Positions 1-9,041 of a DNA stretch of 64,000 bases are shown one piece after another; position 1 is the stretch's first letter, and each line of letters opens with the position of its first letter. The stretch is from contig JAEXRW010000010.1 of NCBI GenBank assembly GCA_023454175.1, positions 248,001 through 312,000 of the forward strand, in the 5' to 3' direction. This DNA is from Bacillota bacterium. Lineage in GTDB: Bacteria; Bacillota; Clostridia; Christensenellales; JAEXRW01. The translations under genes and the position numbers were made by a program. The notes under the pieces were generated by a model. It did no database searches and was not told the DNA's origin. It saw only the letters and a list, made by a program, of their open reading frames with translations.

Positions 1-12
1 ACGGGCTGAAAA

Positions 13-462
<450 letters not shown>

Positions 463-876
463 GGCTTCCCGGAGATGTCCTGAATACTGCGTTGCAGTTT
501 GCGTTCAGTCGGTGCGGAGTAGCCTCCGGCTACACCTCCCTCCTGAGCCGCACTGCGCCTTGTCTCAGGCCATCCCGGATTGCCTTGAACAGTGATCTGC
601 AGAACGGATTGCCCCAATATGTATGATTCACAACGTACACGCCGCAAATCGGCACGGATTTGATGTGGTTAGTTTGGGAGCATTGTAAGAGGGAAGCGCT
701 CGCACGGTTGCGGAATGAAAAGCTGTTAATGATGCTACAAACGTATATTGGAGCAAGATCAATCGGATAACGTAAGGGGTAAAACCACACTGATTCGATT
801 ATACGATCCGGCTTGACAACAGGCGGATCCGCAATTATTTTTATCTAATTTCTTTCCTGATTATATGGAGGATGCC
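463..876. repeat. Intergenic repeat block between accB and fabZ
   Basis: No credible gene. Positions about 480-600 carry a repeat with TGCGGAGTAGC, GCGCCTTGTCT and GGATTGCC blocks that recurs at 44785-44900. Positions about 628-705 carry a second repeat (CGCCGCAAATCGGCA, then GATTTGATGTGGTTAGTTTG) that recurs at 5320-5400 and 5490-5570. Both families are non-coding in all copies. They interrupt what is otherwise a compact operon, so either transcription reads through or fabZ has its own promoter here. Confidence 0.6.
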
Positions 877-1302
877 ATGAAACGCGAAGAGATCAAACAG
901 ATACTGCCCCACCGGGAGCCGATGCTGCTGGTGGATGAGGCGACTGTGAACGGGAATAAGGCCGAAGGCCAGTATACGGTAAAAGGCGACGAATTCTTCC
1001 TGCAGGGGCACTACCCGGGGATGCCGGTGGTACCGGGCGTGATCCTGTGCGAGATGATGGCCCAGGTGGGCGCACTGGTGGTGCTGTCCATGGAGGAGAA
1101 CAAAGGCAAGACGCCGCTTTTCGGCGGGATGGACAAGGTGCGTTTCCGCCGAATGGTGAAACCGGGGGATACACTGGCAGTAAAATGCGAAATCACCCGT
1201 ACCGTAGGGGACCTGGGATTTGGCAAGGTGGAGGGCTTCGTGGGCAGCGAACCCGCGTGCGACGCCGTCATCACCTTTGCATTAATGAAGAAGGAAAACT
1301 GA
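877..1302 (+). CDS. fabZ: 3-hydroxyacyl-[acyl-carrier-protein] dehydratase FabZ
   Basis: Removes water from (3R)-3-hydroxyacyl-ACP to give trans-2-enoyl-ACP in type II fatty acid synthesis. The protein is a 141-residue single hot-dog domain, normal length for FabZ. The N-terminal PHREPMLLVDE block is diagnostic. GHYPGMPVVPG supplies the catalytic His45, and the paired acid is Glu59 in the following helix. An ATG four codons upstream (865) is possible, but the GGAGG at 868-872 lies inside it and is well placed for the ATG at 877, so the shorter start is used. The gene ends one base before accC, so the two are cotranscribed. Confidence 0.95.
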   Translation: MKREEIKQILPHREPMLLVDEATVNGNKAEGQYTVKGDEFFLQGHYPGMPVVPGVILCEMMAQVGALVVLSMEENKGKTPLFGGMDKVRFRRMVKPGDTLAVKCEITRTVGDLGFGKVEGFVGSEPACDAVITFALMKKEN

Positions 1303-1303
1303 T

Positions 1304-2644
1304 ATGTTTGGCAAGATACTCATCGCAAACCGGGGCGAGATCGCCGTGCGCGTCATCCGGGCGTGCCGGGAGATGGGCATCTCCACGGTGGCCGTCTTTT
1401 CGGAGGCGGACAGCGAGGCCCTGCACGTCCACCTGGCGGATGAGAGCATCTGCATCGGGCCCCCGCCCGTGACGGACAGCTACCTGAACATGGTAGCCAT
1501 CCTGTCGGCGGCGGTGTGCTCGGGGGCGGAGGCCATCCACCCGGGGTATGGATTACTCTCGGAGAACACGAAATTCGCACGGCTGTGCACGCAGTGCGGC
1601 ATCGCCTTCATCGGCCCCTCCCCCGACGTGATCGACGCGATGGGGGACAAGGACAACGCGCGCAAGGCCATGAAAAAGGCGGGTGTGCCCGTCATCCCGG
1701 GGTGCGACCAGGTGGAGAACCTGAAGCACGCACGGCAGGAAGCCGCGAAGATCGGCTGCCCGCTGCTCATCAAGGCAAAAGCAGGCGGCGGGGGGCGCGG
1801 CATACGGCGTGTGGACGACATGAAGGACTTTGACAACGCCTATACCACGGCCAGCGCGGAGGCGCAGGCGGCCTTCGGCGACGGCGGGATGTACATGGAG
1901 AAATTCATCTCCCCCGCGCGGCACATCGAAGTACAGATCCTGGTGGACTCGACCGGCAAGGCGCTGTGCCTGGGCGAACGGGAATGCTCGATGCAGCGGC
2001 GCAACCAGAAGGTGCTGGAGGAGAGCCCGTCGGCAGCCATCAGCCCCGAACAGCGGGAAAAGCTCTACGCCATCGCTGCAAAAGCGGCAAAGGCCGTGGG
2101 GTATACCAACGCGGGGACCATCGAATTCCTCCTGTCCCCCGACGGCAACTTTTATTTCATGGAAATGAACACCCGCCTGCAAGTCGAACATCCGGTCACC
2201 GAGATGGTGACGGGCATGGACCTGGTGAAGTGGCAGATCCGGGTGGCGGCGGGGCACAAGCTGCCCTGGAGCCAGAAGGATGTCACCTTGCACGGGCACG
2301 CGATGGAATGCCGCATCAACGCGGAGAACCCGTACGAGAACTACCGGCCCTCCTGCGGCAGGATCACGATGCTGCACGTACCGGGTGGCCCGGGCGTACG
2401 TTTTGACAGCGCGGTGTACCAGGGCTACAGCGTGCCGCCTTTTTACGACTCCATGATCGGCAAGCTGATCGTCCACGCGGGGACGCGGGAGGAGGCCATC
2501 CGCAAGATGCACGCGGCACTCTCGGAGCTGGTGATCGAGGGGATCGAGAGCAATGTGGACCTGCAGCTGGGCATCACGTCGGATGACGAATTCAAGGCGG
2601 GCAAATACGATACGACGTTTCTCACCCGAAAGAAGGTGCTGTAA
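1304..2644 (+). CDS. accC: Acetyl-CoA carboxylase, biotin carboxylase subunit
   Basis: ATP-grasp enzyme that carboxylates the biotin on AccB using bicarbonate and ATP. The 446 residues are the full family length. It begins with the MFGKILIANRGEIA block of the biotin carboxylase N-terminal domain. The glycine-rich ATP loop is at 161-166 (GGGGRG), and the active-site block EMNTRLQVEHPVTE starts at residue 287. A C-terminal biotin-carboxylase domain contains GHAMECRINAE. It sits one base after fabZ and three bases before accD within the operon. Confidence 0.97.
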   Translation: MFGKILIANRGEIAVRVIRACREMGISTVAVFSEADSEALHVHLADESICIGPPPVTDSYLNMVAILSAAVCSGAEAIHPGYGLLSENTKFARLCTQCGIAFIGPSPDVIDAMGDKDNARKAMKKAGVPVIPGCDQVENLKHARQEAAKIGCPLLIKAKAGGGGRGIRRVDDMKDFDNAYTTASAEAQAAFGDGGMYMEKFISPARHIEVQILVDSTGKALCLGERECSMQRRNQKVLEESPSAAISPEQREKLYAIAAKAAKAVGYTNAGTIEFLLSPDGNFYFMEMNTRLQVEHPVTEMVTGMDLVKWQIRVAAGHKLPWSQKDVTLHGHAMECRINAENPYENYRPSCGRITMLHVPGGPGVRFDSAVYQGYSVPPFYDSMIGKLIVHAGTREEAIRKMHAALSELVIEGIESNVDLQLGITSDDEFKAGKYDTTFLTRKKVL

Positions 2645-2647
2645 AGC

Positions 2648-3511
2648 ATGATAAAAGGACAAATCAAAAAATCCGGCCTGACGCTGGAGGACGCCATCAC
2701 GAACTTCATCAAGCCAAAACCCACGGTGCCTGATGAACTCTGGGCGGCGTGCAGCAACTGCAGGCAAGTTATACTTATTCAGGATCTGCTGGAGAACCAG
2801 AAGGTGTGCCCCAAGTGCGGGTACCATGTGCGCATGTCCAGCCGGGAGCGGCTGCGGGCCACGTTTGACGACAACACGTTCACCGAATGGGACAGCGAGC
2901 TGACGAGCAAAAACATCCTGGGCTTCCCCGACTATGACGAGAAGCTGGCCAGCGCCGTGAAAGCCTCGGGCATGAACGAGGCCGTACTGACGGGCAAGGC
3001 CAAACTGGAAGGGATGGATACGGCGCTTTTCATCATGGAAGGCAAATTCATGCTGGGCAGCATGGGCTCGGTGGTGGGGGAGAAGATATCCCGGGTCTTT
3101 GAAAACGCCGCAAAGGAACATCTGCCTGTCATCGGGTTCACGGTATCGGGCGGGGCGCGGATGCAGGAAGGCATCCTCTCGCTGATGCAGATGGCAAAGA
3201 CGAGCGGCGCGCTGAAACGCCACTCGGACGCGGGCGGGCTGTATATCACCGTGCTCACCGACCCCACCACGGGCGGGGTGACGGCGAGCTTCGCGATGGA
3301 CGGGGACGTCATCATCGCAGAACCCAACGCACTGGTGGGCTTCGCCGGAAGGCGCGTGATCGAACAGGCGGCGCGGACCAAACTGCCCGATAAATTCCAG
3401 AAGGCCGAACTGGTGCTGGAAAAAGGATTCATCGATATGATCGTGGAACGGAAAAAGATGCGCGAAACGCTTTCCAGGCTCCTGCGCATGCACGGAGGTG
3501 AGGGCCGATGA
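2648..3511 (+). CDS. accD: Acetyl-CoA carboxylase carboxyltransferase subunit beta
   Basis: Beta subunit of the carboxyltransferase that moves the carboxyl group from biotin to acetyl-CoA. A four-cysteine zinc ribbon is visible near the N-terminus (Cys35, Cys38, Cys54, Cys57), followed by a crotonase-fold domain with the oxyanion segments SGGARMQEG and TDPTTGGVTASFAM. The 287 residues are normal length. It overlaps accA by four bases (ATGA), implying translational coupling and matched production of the two subunits. Confidence 0.96.
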   Translation: MIKGQIKKSGLTLEDAITNFIKPKPTVPDELWAACSNCRQVILIQDLLENQKVCPKCGYHVRMSSRERLRATFDDNTFTEWDSELTSKNILGFPDYDEKLASAVKASGMNEAVLTGKAKLEGMDTALFIMEGKFMLGSMGSVVGEKISRVFENAAKEHLPVIGFTVSGGARMQEGILSLMQMAKTSGALKRHSDAGGLYITVLTDPTTGGVTASFAMDGDVIIAEPNALVGFAGRRVIEQAARTKLPDKFQKAELVLEKGFIDMIVERKKMRETLSRLLRMHGGEGR

Positions 3512-4314
3512 GCGCATGGGAAAAGGTGGAGCTGGCCCGCAAACAGGGCAGGCCGACGGCGCAGGGCTACATAGCCGCGCTGTTTGAGGATTTCCTCGAG
3601 ATGCACGGGGACAGGCGCTTCGGCGACGACGCGGCCGTGATGGCGGGCGTAGCCACGTTTGAAGGCAACCCCGTTACCATCATCGGGCTGGAAAAGGGGC
3701 GGGACACGAAGGAACGCATCTACCGCAACTTCGGCTGCGCAAACCCCGAGGGGTACCGTAAAGCGCTGCGGCTGATGAAACAGGCGGAAAAATTCCACAG
3801 GCCCGTCATCTGCATCGTAGACACATCGGGCGCGTATGCGGGGCTGGGCGCGGAGGAGCGCGGGCAGGGAGAGGCCATCGCGGAGAACCTGATGGAAATG
3901 ATGACGCTGAAGACCCCTGTGATCACCTTCGTGATCGGTGAAGGCGGAAGCGGGGGCGCACTGGCGCTGGCGGTTTCGGACGAGGTATGGATGCTGGAAA
4001 ACGCGTGGTACTCCGTCATCTCGCCGGAAGGGTGCGCGAGCATCCTGTGGCGGGACACGGCAAGAGTCAAGGAGGCGGCGGAGGCGCTGCGGCTGAGTGC
4101 ACCCGATCTATTGAAGCTCAAGGTGATCGAGCGCATCATCCCCGAGGGGGAGGGGGCGCACGTGAACGCGGAGGGCGTATACGAGGCCATCCGCGGGGCG
4201 CTTTCGGAGAAACTGGCTGAGCTATGCAAAACCGATGTACAGAAATTACTGGATAGACGTTACGATAGATTTCGCAGGATGGGATACCTGGAGGGGGAAG
4301 ACGTGACATGGTAA
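3508..4314 (+). CDS. accA: Acetyl-CoA carboxylase carboxyltransferase subunit alpha
   Basis: Alpha partner of AccD, forming the acetyl-CoA-binding half of the carboxyltransferase. The crotonase-fold core is recognisable from MHGDRRFGDD, VDTSGAYAGLGAEERGQGE, GEGGSGGALAL and ISPEGCASILW. At 268 residues it lacks part of the N-terminal extension of the roughly 319-residue E. coli protein, as is common in Clostridia. It is coupled to accD by a 4-bp overlap, and its last codons overlap the start of the DegV gene by 7 bp. Confidence 0.95.
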   Translation: MSAWEKVELARKQGRPTAQGYIAALFEDFLEMHGDRRFGDDAAVMAGVATFEGNPVTIIGLEKGRDTKERIYRNFGCANPEGYRKALRLMKQAEKFHRPVICIVDTSGAYAGLGAEERGQGEAIAENLMEMMTLKTPVITFVIGEGGSGGALALAVSDEVWMLENAWYSVISPEGCASILWRDTARVKEAAEALRLSAPDLLKLKVIERIIPEGEGAHVNAEGVYEAIRGALSEKLAELCKTDVQKLLDRRYDRFRRMGYLEGEDVTW

Positions 4315-5129
4315 GGATCGTAGTGGACAGTACGGCATACCTGCCGAGAAAGCTGGCGACCAGCTGGGGGGTACGGGTGGTACCGCTCTCCTACATCTAC
4401 GCCGGGGAGATGTATCCCGACGAATTTGTGGAGGACCTGCCCAGCGCAAGGATCCAGATGGAGCGCTATGTACAGAGCGCAAAAACATCACAGCCGGCTG
4501 TGAAGGCTTTCATCGCGGAATTTTCCGACCTGCGGCGGGAGGGGCACGACATCGTATGCATCACGCTCTCCTCGCGGCTGAGCGGGACGCACAGCTGCGC
4601 GTGCGTGGCGGCCAAGCAGGTGGACGAGGCGAATATCGAAGTGGTGGACTCACTCACCACGGCTTACGGGATGTACCTGATGTGCGAACGGGCAGTCTCC
4701 ATGGCGGCGCGGGGGAAGAGCAAGGAAGAGATCAAGGCCGATCTGCTGGAGATGCGCAACCGCATCGGCCTGGTCATGACCGTGGATACCCTGGAACCGC
4801 TGCAGCGGGGCGGCAGGCTGAACATGATGCGCCAGTCCCTGAGCACGCTTTTCAACACCAAACCCATCCTCACGCTGACCAACGGCATCGTCCTGCCGCG
4901 GGGCGTATCCCGCAACACCAAGAGCGCCATCAAGGACATGGCGGACATGATCCCGGGGGACGCAACGCGCATCGGCATCATGCATGTGGCGGCATTTGAC
5001 AAGCTGATGGAATTCACCGACAGGGTATCCACCCTTTTCCCGAAGGTACGGATCGAGCCGTGGGAGATCGGCCCGGTGGTGGGCATACATGTGGGACCGG
5101 GAACCGTTGGGGTAGCATGGTTAAGATAA
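4308..5129 (+). CDS. DegV family fatty-acid-binding protein
   Basis: DegV/FakB proteins bind a single fatty acid and can present it to a fatty-acid kinase. The 273-residue protein shows the family pattern: VDSTAYLP at the N-terminus, the TLSSRLSGTHS loop that contacts the carboxylate, and a C-terminal GPVVGIHVGPGTVG block. It overlaps the end of accA, so it belongs to the fatty-acid operon. This fits a role in handling exogenous or recycled acyl chains. The partner kinase (FakA) is not in this window. Confidence 0.9.
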   Translation: MVRIVVDSTAYLPRKLATSWGVRVVPLSYIYAGEMYPDEFVEDLPSARIQMERYVQSAKTSQPAVKAFIAEFSDLRREGHDIVCITLSSRLSGTHSCACVAAKQVDEANIEVVDSLTTAYGMYLMCERAVSMAARGKSKEEIKADLLEMRNRIGLVMTVDTLEPLQRGGRLNMMRQSLSTLFNTKPILTLTNGIVLPRGVSRNTKSAIKDMADMIPGDATRIGIMHVAAFDKLMEFTDRVSTLFPKVRIEPWEIGPVVGIHVGPGTVGVAWLR

Positions 5130-5738
5130 TAATTAAGAGTTAAGAATTAAGAATTTTGGAATGCATAGGGAGGCATGCATGCCTCCCATTGGGGCATGAT
5201 TGAATGGTCCTGCGGGGGAATATCTTCGAGTTTGAGCTGAGACTGCTAAAAACCTATACAGGTACGCAGCTTTGAAAGCCAAACGCTTTAGTGGATCATT
5301 CATACGCATCGCAGCCGCGCATGTCGCTGCCCGGCATGGATTTAATGTGGTTAGTTTGGGTACATACACAGAACTGAGTGCTCGTACGGTTGTTGAAGTT
5401 TTACTTATAACGAGAGATGGCAGCCCCCCTGGATATCTCACTGCACTGCGGGTGCGACCCCCCTGCCTATAAGGTGTGCCGATTTAAGTACACGCCGCAA
5501 ATCGGCATGGATTTGATGTGGTTAGTTTGGGTGCATACATCGATCTGAAGCACTCGTACGATTGCTGATAAGACTTCATACTCCCTTCCAGATGACATTG
5601 AAAAGCGGCGAAGTGGTTACAGAAATGAGAATTTAACACTTCGGAATAAGCAAAAACCATATCCAAGGCCGCGGTAAGCGGTTATACTACAAAATAAAAC
5701 CCTCCTGCACATACAGGAGAGGGATAAGGAGTGGTGAG
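5130..5738. repeat. Intergenic repeat cluster
   Basis: 609 bp without a gene. From 5128 an A+T-rich lead made of AGAATTAAGAATT-like steps is followed by a perfect palindrome at 5168-5187 (arms GGGAGGCA/TGCCTCCC) and GGTCCTGCGGGGG. Two copies of the CGGCATGGATTTGATGTGGTTAGTTTGGG family lie at about 5320-5400 and 5490-5570. A short hairpin (CTCCTG/CAGGAG) at about 5702-5721 precedes the RBS of the next gene and may influence its translation. Confidence 0.6.
5168..5187. repeat. GGGAGGCA palindrome, copy 1
   Basis: Perfect 20-bp palindrome with 8-bp arms GGGAGGCA and TGCCTCCC around a TGCA centre. It is preceded by a T/A-rich direct-repeat lead and followed by a CATTGGGGCATGATTG-type block. Related copies are at 11208, 48910 and 52268, each just after the stop codon of an upstream gene. 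Confidence 0.75.
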
Positions 5739-6914
5739 ATGGACATATTCGAAAAATGCTACAATTTTCTGGACGCGAAGGAAGCGATGGCGGCGGGGGT
5801 ATACCCGTATTTCCACGCGCTGGAGACGGGACAGGATACCGAGGTCATCATGGAAGGGCACCGGACCATCATGATCGGCTCCAACAACTACATGGGGCTG
5901 ACGAGCGACCCGCGCGTGAAGAAAGCGGCGCTGGAGGCCATCGAAAAATACGGCTCGGGCTGCTCGGGCTCGCGCTTTCTCAACGGCACACTGAAACTGC
6001 ATGTCGAATTGGAACGGGAACTGGCAGACTTCCTGGAGAAGGAGGCCTGCCTGACCTTTTCCACAGGGTTTCAGTCCAACCTGGGCATCATCTCCGCCAT
6101 CGCAGGACGGGGAGACATCATCATCAACGACAAGGAGAACCATGCCAGCATCTATGACGCGTGCAGGCTGAGCTACGCGCAGATGCTCCGCTACAAGCAC
6201 TCGGACATGGAGGAACTGGAGCGCATCCTCAAAGAGGCGCCGGAGAACAAGGGCAAGCTCATCATCACGGACGGCGTATTCAGCATGAGCGGGGATATCG
6301 CCAAACTGCCCGAGATCGTGGAGCTCGCGAAGAAGTACAAGGCACGGGTGATGGTGGACGACGCGCACGGCTTGGGTGTGCTGGGCAAAAACGGGCGCGG
6401 CACGGCGGATTATTTCGGCCTGACAAAAGAAGTGGACATCATCATGGGGACCTTCTCGAAATCCCTGGCCTCGCTGGGCGGGTACATGGTGGCGGAGAAG
6501 GACGTGATCGAATACGTGAAACACTTCTCAAGGCCCTTCATCTTCAGCGCATCCATCACGCCGGCATCCTGCGCGGCGGCGAGCGCGGCACTGGAAATAT
6601 TGAAAACCGAGCCCGACAGGCCCAAAAAGCTGATGGACGTGGCGGTGTACATGCGGGAGGGGCTGAAAAAGCTGGGCATCCCCGTCAAAGAGACGGCCAT
6701 CCCCATCATCCCAATATTCACCTACGACAACTACAGGACATTTATCATCACACGGCGGCTGCTGGACGAAGGGGTGTACGTAAACCCCGTTGTAAGCCCG
6801 GCGGTGCCGCAAGGCGAGGCGATGCTGCGCACGAGCTATATGGCCACGCATACGCACGAGCAGCTGGACTTTGCGCTGGCCGCATTCAAAAAGGTATTTT
6901 CCGAAGTACAATAG
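5739..6914 (+). CDS. Alpha-oxoamine synthase, serine palmitoyltransferase/KBL-like
   Basis: PLP-dependent enzyme of the alpha-oxoamine synthase family, which condenses an amino acid with an acyl-CoA or acyl-ACP and loses CO2. The 391 residues contain YGSGCSGSRFLNGT (about 71-84), the PLP-stacking His135 in KENHASIYD, VMVDDAHGLG, and the Schiff-base lysine Lys241 in GTFSKSLASLGGY. The FSKS lysine loop and the LNGTLKLHVELERELADF block resemble bacterial serine palmitoyltransferase more than BioF or threonine-pathway Kbl. Function is inferred from motifs only; glycine C-acetyltransferase remains possible. It has its own RBS (AAGGAG) and is followed by a terminator, so it is monocistronic. Proximity to the acc operon fits an acyl-CoA substrate but does not prove it. 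Confidence 0.8.
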   Translation: MDIFEKCYNFLDAKEAMAAGVYPYFHALETGQDTEVIMEGHRTIMIGSNNYMGLTSDPRVKKAALEAIEKYGSGCSGSRFLNGTLKLHVELERELADFLEKEACLTFSTGFQSNLGIISAIAGRGDIIINDKENHASIYDACRLSYAQMLRYKHSDMEELERILKEAPENKGKLIITDGVFSMSGDIAKLPEIVELAKKYKARVMVDDAHGLGVLGKNGRGTADYFGLTKEVDIIMGTFSKSLASLGGYMVAEKDVIEYVKHFSRPFIFSASITPASCAAASAALEILKTEPDRPKKLMDVAVYMREGLKKLGIPVKETAIPIIPIFTYDNYRTFIITRRLLDEGVYVNPVVSPAVPQGEAMLRTSYMATHTHEQLDFALAAFKKVFSEVQ

Positions 6915-6935
6915 ATGCAATGAACAGATATGCAA

Positions 6936-6966
6936 AGAGGGCAGGTTTGGGGACCTGCCCTCTTTT
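6936..6966 (+). terminator. Rho-independent terminator after the oxoamine synthase
   Basis: Stem AGAGGGCAGGT paired with ACCTGCCCTCT around a short TTGGGG-type loop, followed by a T-run. It ends the 5739-6914 transcript. Confidence 0.85.
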
Positions 6967-7032
6967 GCGTCGAAGAAAGGATAATGCTGGTTCGTGGTCG
7001 AATATCTTACAGCATGCAAAGGGGGATAGCGC

Positions 7033-7557
7033 ATGGACTACCGTCAAAACCAACCGTGGCAAAAGTACTATGAAGACGGCCCCGTAGGACCAACTGGCAT
7101 CGGAGGATGGCTGGTTGTATTTTTAATAGGAAGATTTTTATCGGTGATAACGGCAATAGGAAATGTATTCTACATATTGAGCCAAACCGATATCATTACC
7201 CGCATCAATGGCGGCGCTTTTATTTTCACCTTTGGCCTTGTCTTCTATATAGTGGATGCCGGGCTCGAACTATCCATCATTATACTGATTTTTAGCAAGA
7301 ACATCATTTTCAGGACAATGTTCATGGTCATGATCCTGTTCGTAACAATAGGAACTATCGCTTTACCGGTGCTTTCAAATGCGATCTACGGGAGTAAATT
7401 TCAGTTTGATCCCTATATGATCCTGCTATTTGGAGTGAGCATCCTGTGGACGATATATTTCTCTACTTCCAAACGGGTAAAGAACACTTTCCCGTCGAGG
7501 AAGAAGAAGGCGGACACGGACGATGCCCTGGCTTTCACAAATCCTTCGGGAGGTTAA
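7033..7557 (+). CDS. DUF2569-like membrane protein (copy 1)
   Basis: Integral membrane protein of unknown function. The segment GIGGWLVVFLIGRF near residue 22 is the hallmark of DUF2569-type proteins. Four hydrophobic segments follow, and the C-terminus is cytosolic and lysine-rich (KKKADTDD). It is 174 residues and lies 6 bp before a paralogue of almost identical length and layout, indicating tandem duplication. The segment ISxxSxxRVKNTF near the end is shared by both copies. Confidence 0.75.
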   Translation: MDYRQNQPWQKYYEDGPVGPTGIGGWLVVFLIGRFLSVITAIGNVFYILSQTDIITRINGGAFIFTFGLVFYIVDAGLELSIIILIFSKNIIFRTMFMVMILFVTIGTIALPVLSNAIYGSKFQFDPYMILLFGVSILWTIYFSTSKRVKNTFPSRKKKADTDDALAFTNPSGG

Positions 7558-7563
7558 TGCAAT

Positions 7564-8091
7564 ATGGAATACCCGGGAGAACCCAACAGGAATACAAGAA
7601 ATTACAATGAAGAGCTAAAGGGCATCGGCGGGTGGCTCATCCTTTTCCTCATCGGCAGGTTTGCATCCGCCGCCATGGAAACCTATTACCTTTTCCAATT
7701 GATCGCACAGGCGAGAGGTTCGTACTTTTCGGATGCCGGGACGTCGCTGTACGTGATACTCGTCATCCTCATCCTGGGGCATATCGGGCTGGAGGCCTCC
7801 ATCATCACGCTGATGTTCCTGAAGAAGATGCTTTTCAGGATCATGTTCATCATCAACGTGGCCTATATCGTGATGGTCACCATCGGCTATCCGCTGATCA
7901 CCAGCGGCATACTCGGGACGCATTTCGTACTGGACCCCACGGCCATCAGCTCTTTCGTCGCCGCGATACCCTGGACCATCTACCTTTTCGTATCCAGACG
8001 GGTGAAAAACACCTTTGCCGGCAAACCCGTAAAGCCAGGGAAAGAGGAAGAAGACACATTCGGCTGGAAGAATCCTCAAGATAGATTATAA
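7564..8091 (+). CDS. DUF2569-like membrane protein (copy 2)
   Basis: Paralogue of the preceding gene. It has GIGGWLILFLIGRFAS near residue 20, four predicted membrane helices, and a conserved SRRVKNTF motif before a charged tail. At 175 residues it probably shares a transcript with copy 1. No enzymatic motif is visible. Related proteins are often annotated only as membrane proteins, so no function is assigned. Confidence 0.75.
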   Translation: MEYPGEPNRNTRNYNEELKGIGGWLILFLIGRFASAAMETYYLFQLIAQARGSYFSDAGTSLYVILVILILGHIGLEASIITLMFLKKMLFRIMFIINVAYIVMVTIGYPLITSGILGTHFVLDPTAISSFVAAIPWTIYLFVSRRVKNTFAGKPVKPGKEEEDTFGWKNPQDRL

Positions 8092-8468
8092 AGGGTTATA
8101 GAAATACGGCTGCTTCCGCCTTTCTTTAACTTTTTTTCCGAATTTGGCACCGAAGTCATTCAATAAGGGCCAGTTAAACATTGATCTCATCTTCGACAGG
8201 ATGCTGATGTCCACGGACACCCCTCGAAAAGACCATCCACCAGCCCTTCCCAACTTCAGCCATCTATCGGAATCAATATATATTGTATTAAACCTGCCTG
8301 ATTGCTGTAAAACTAATCTCCTTTTTACGTGCAGAACTGCAGGATAAAAGGGTTAGCCGTGGAGGACTATAGCATCTGCCTATTGGCTGGGACCCTGCGT
8401 TATAGTATGATATAGGGGACATATCTTACGGCTTTATCATCACTTCTATTTACTTGCAGGAGGAAGGC
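8092..8468. other. Intergenic region upstream of tdk
   Basis: 377 bp with no convincing gene. A 67-codon open frame at 8144-8347 has no RBS and no recognisable features. A hairpin-forming stretch lies at 8339-8398, where AGCC/GGCT and GGGT/ACCC arms pair across about 30 bases. It could be a leader structure of tdk. TATAGTATGATATAG at about 8401-8415 could hold a -10 element, but I see no clean -35 partner. Confidence 0.35.
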
Positions 8469-9041
8469 ATGGCGAAACTCTATTTCCGCTACGGCGCGAT
8501 GGGCTCGAGCAAAACGGCGAACGTACTGATGGTGGACTACAATTACCACGAGCGGGGGAAAAAGGCGCTGCTGGTGAAACCGCGGGTGGACAGCCGGGAC
8601 GGGCACTGTACCATCAAATCCCGAATGGGGCTGCGGAAGGTGTGCAGTTTCCTGGACGACCTGGTCACAATGAGCGACGAGAAGATCAGAAAATACGACT
8701 GCATCCTGGTGGACGAGGCGCAATTTGCATCGAAAGCGCAGGTGGAATTCCTGGTGCATATCGTGGACGACCTGAACATCCCGGTGATCGCCTACGGCCT
8801 GCGGGCGGATTTCCAGAACAACCTTTTCGAGGGGAGCATGTGGCTTTTGGCCTGGGCGGATACCATCGAAGAGGTCAAGACAGTGTGCTGGTGCGGGCGG
8901 AAGGCCACGTGCAATGCTCGCGTGAGCAACGACAGGGTGGTGCGCGAGGGGGAACAGGTGGTGCTGGGGGGCAACGACTGCTACACAGCGCTGTGCCGGA
9001 AACACCACAAGGAGGGAAACCTGGGACCGGGTGATAATTGA
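8469..9041 (+). CDS. tdk: Thymidine kinase (type II)
   Basis: Phosphorylates thymidine to dTMP with ATP in nucleoside salvage. The 190-residue protein has the P-loop GAMGSSKT at residues 9-16, the catalytic VDEAQF block (Asp82, Glu83) and a C-terminal cysteine-rich lasso region (CWCGRKATC and CRKHHK) that binds structural zinc in TK1-type kinases. The ATG at 8469 is used because AGGAGGAAGG lies just before it. It stands alone between repeat-rich gaps. Confidence 0.94.
   Translation: MAKLYFRYGAMGSSKTANVLMVDYNYHERGKKALLVKPRVDSRDGHCTIKSRMGLRKVCSFLDDLVTMSDEKIRKYDCILVDEAQFASKAQVEFLVHIVDDLNIPVIAYGLRADFQNNLFEGSMWLLAWADTIEEVKTVCWCGRKATCNARVSNDRVVREGEQVVLGGNDCYTALCRKHHKEGNLGPGDN

Noticed and set aside
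1553..3517. Very long open frame (654 codons) on the minus strand across accC-accD
   Set aside because: It is antisense to two fully recognisable acc genes; open minus-strand frames are expected opposite G+C-rich coding sequence. Its composition is His/Arg/Val-rich with no domain and no RBS.
8144..8347. 67-codon open frame before tdk
   Set aside because: No RBS, no motif, and it overlaps likely leader and promoter sequence.
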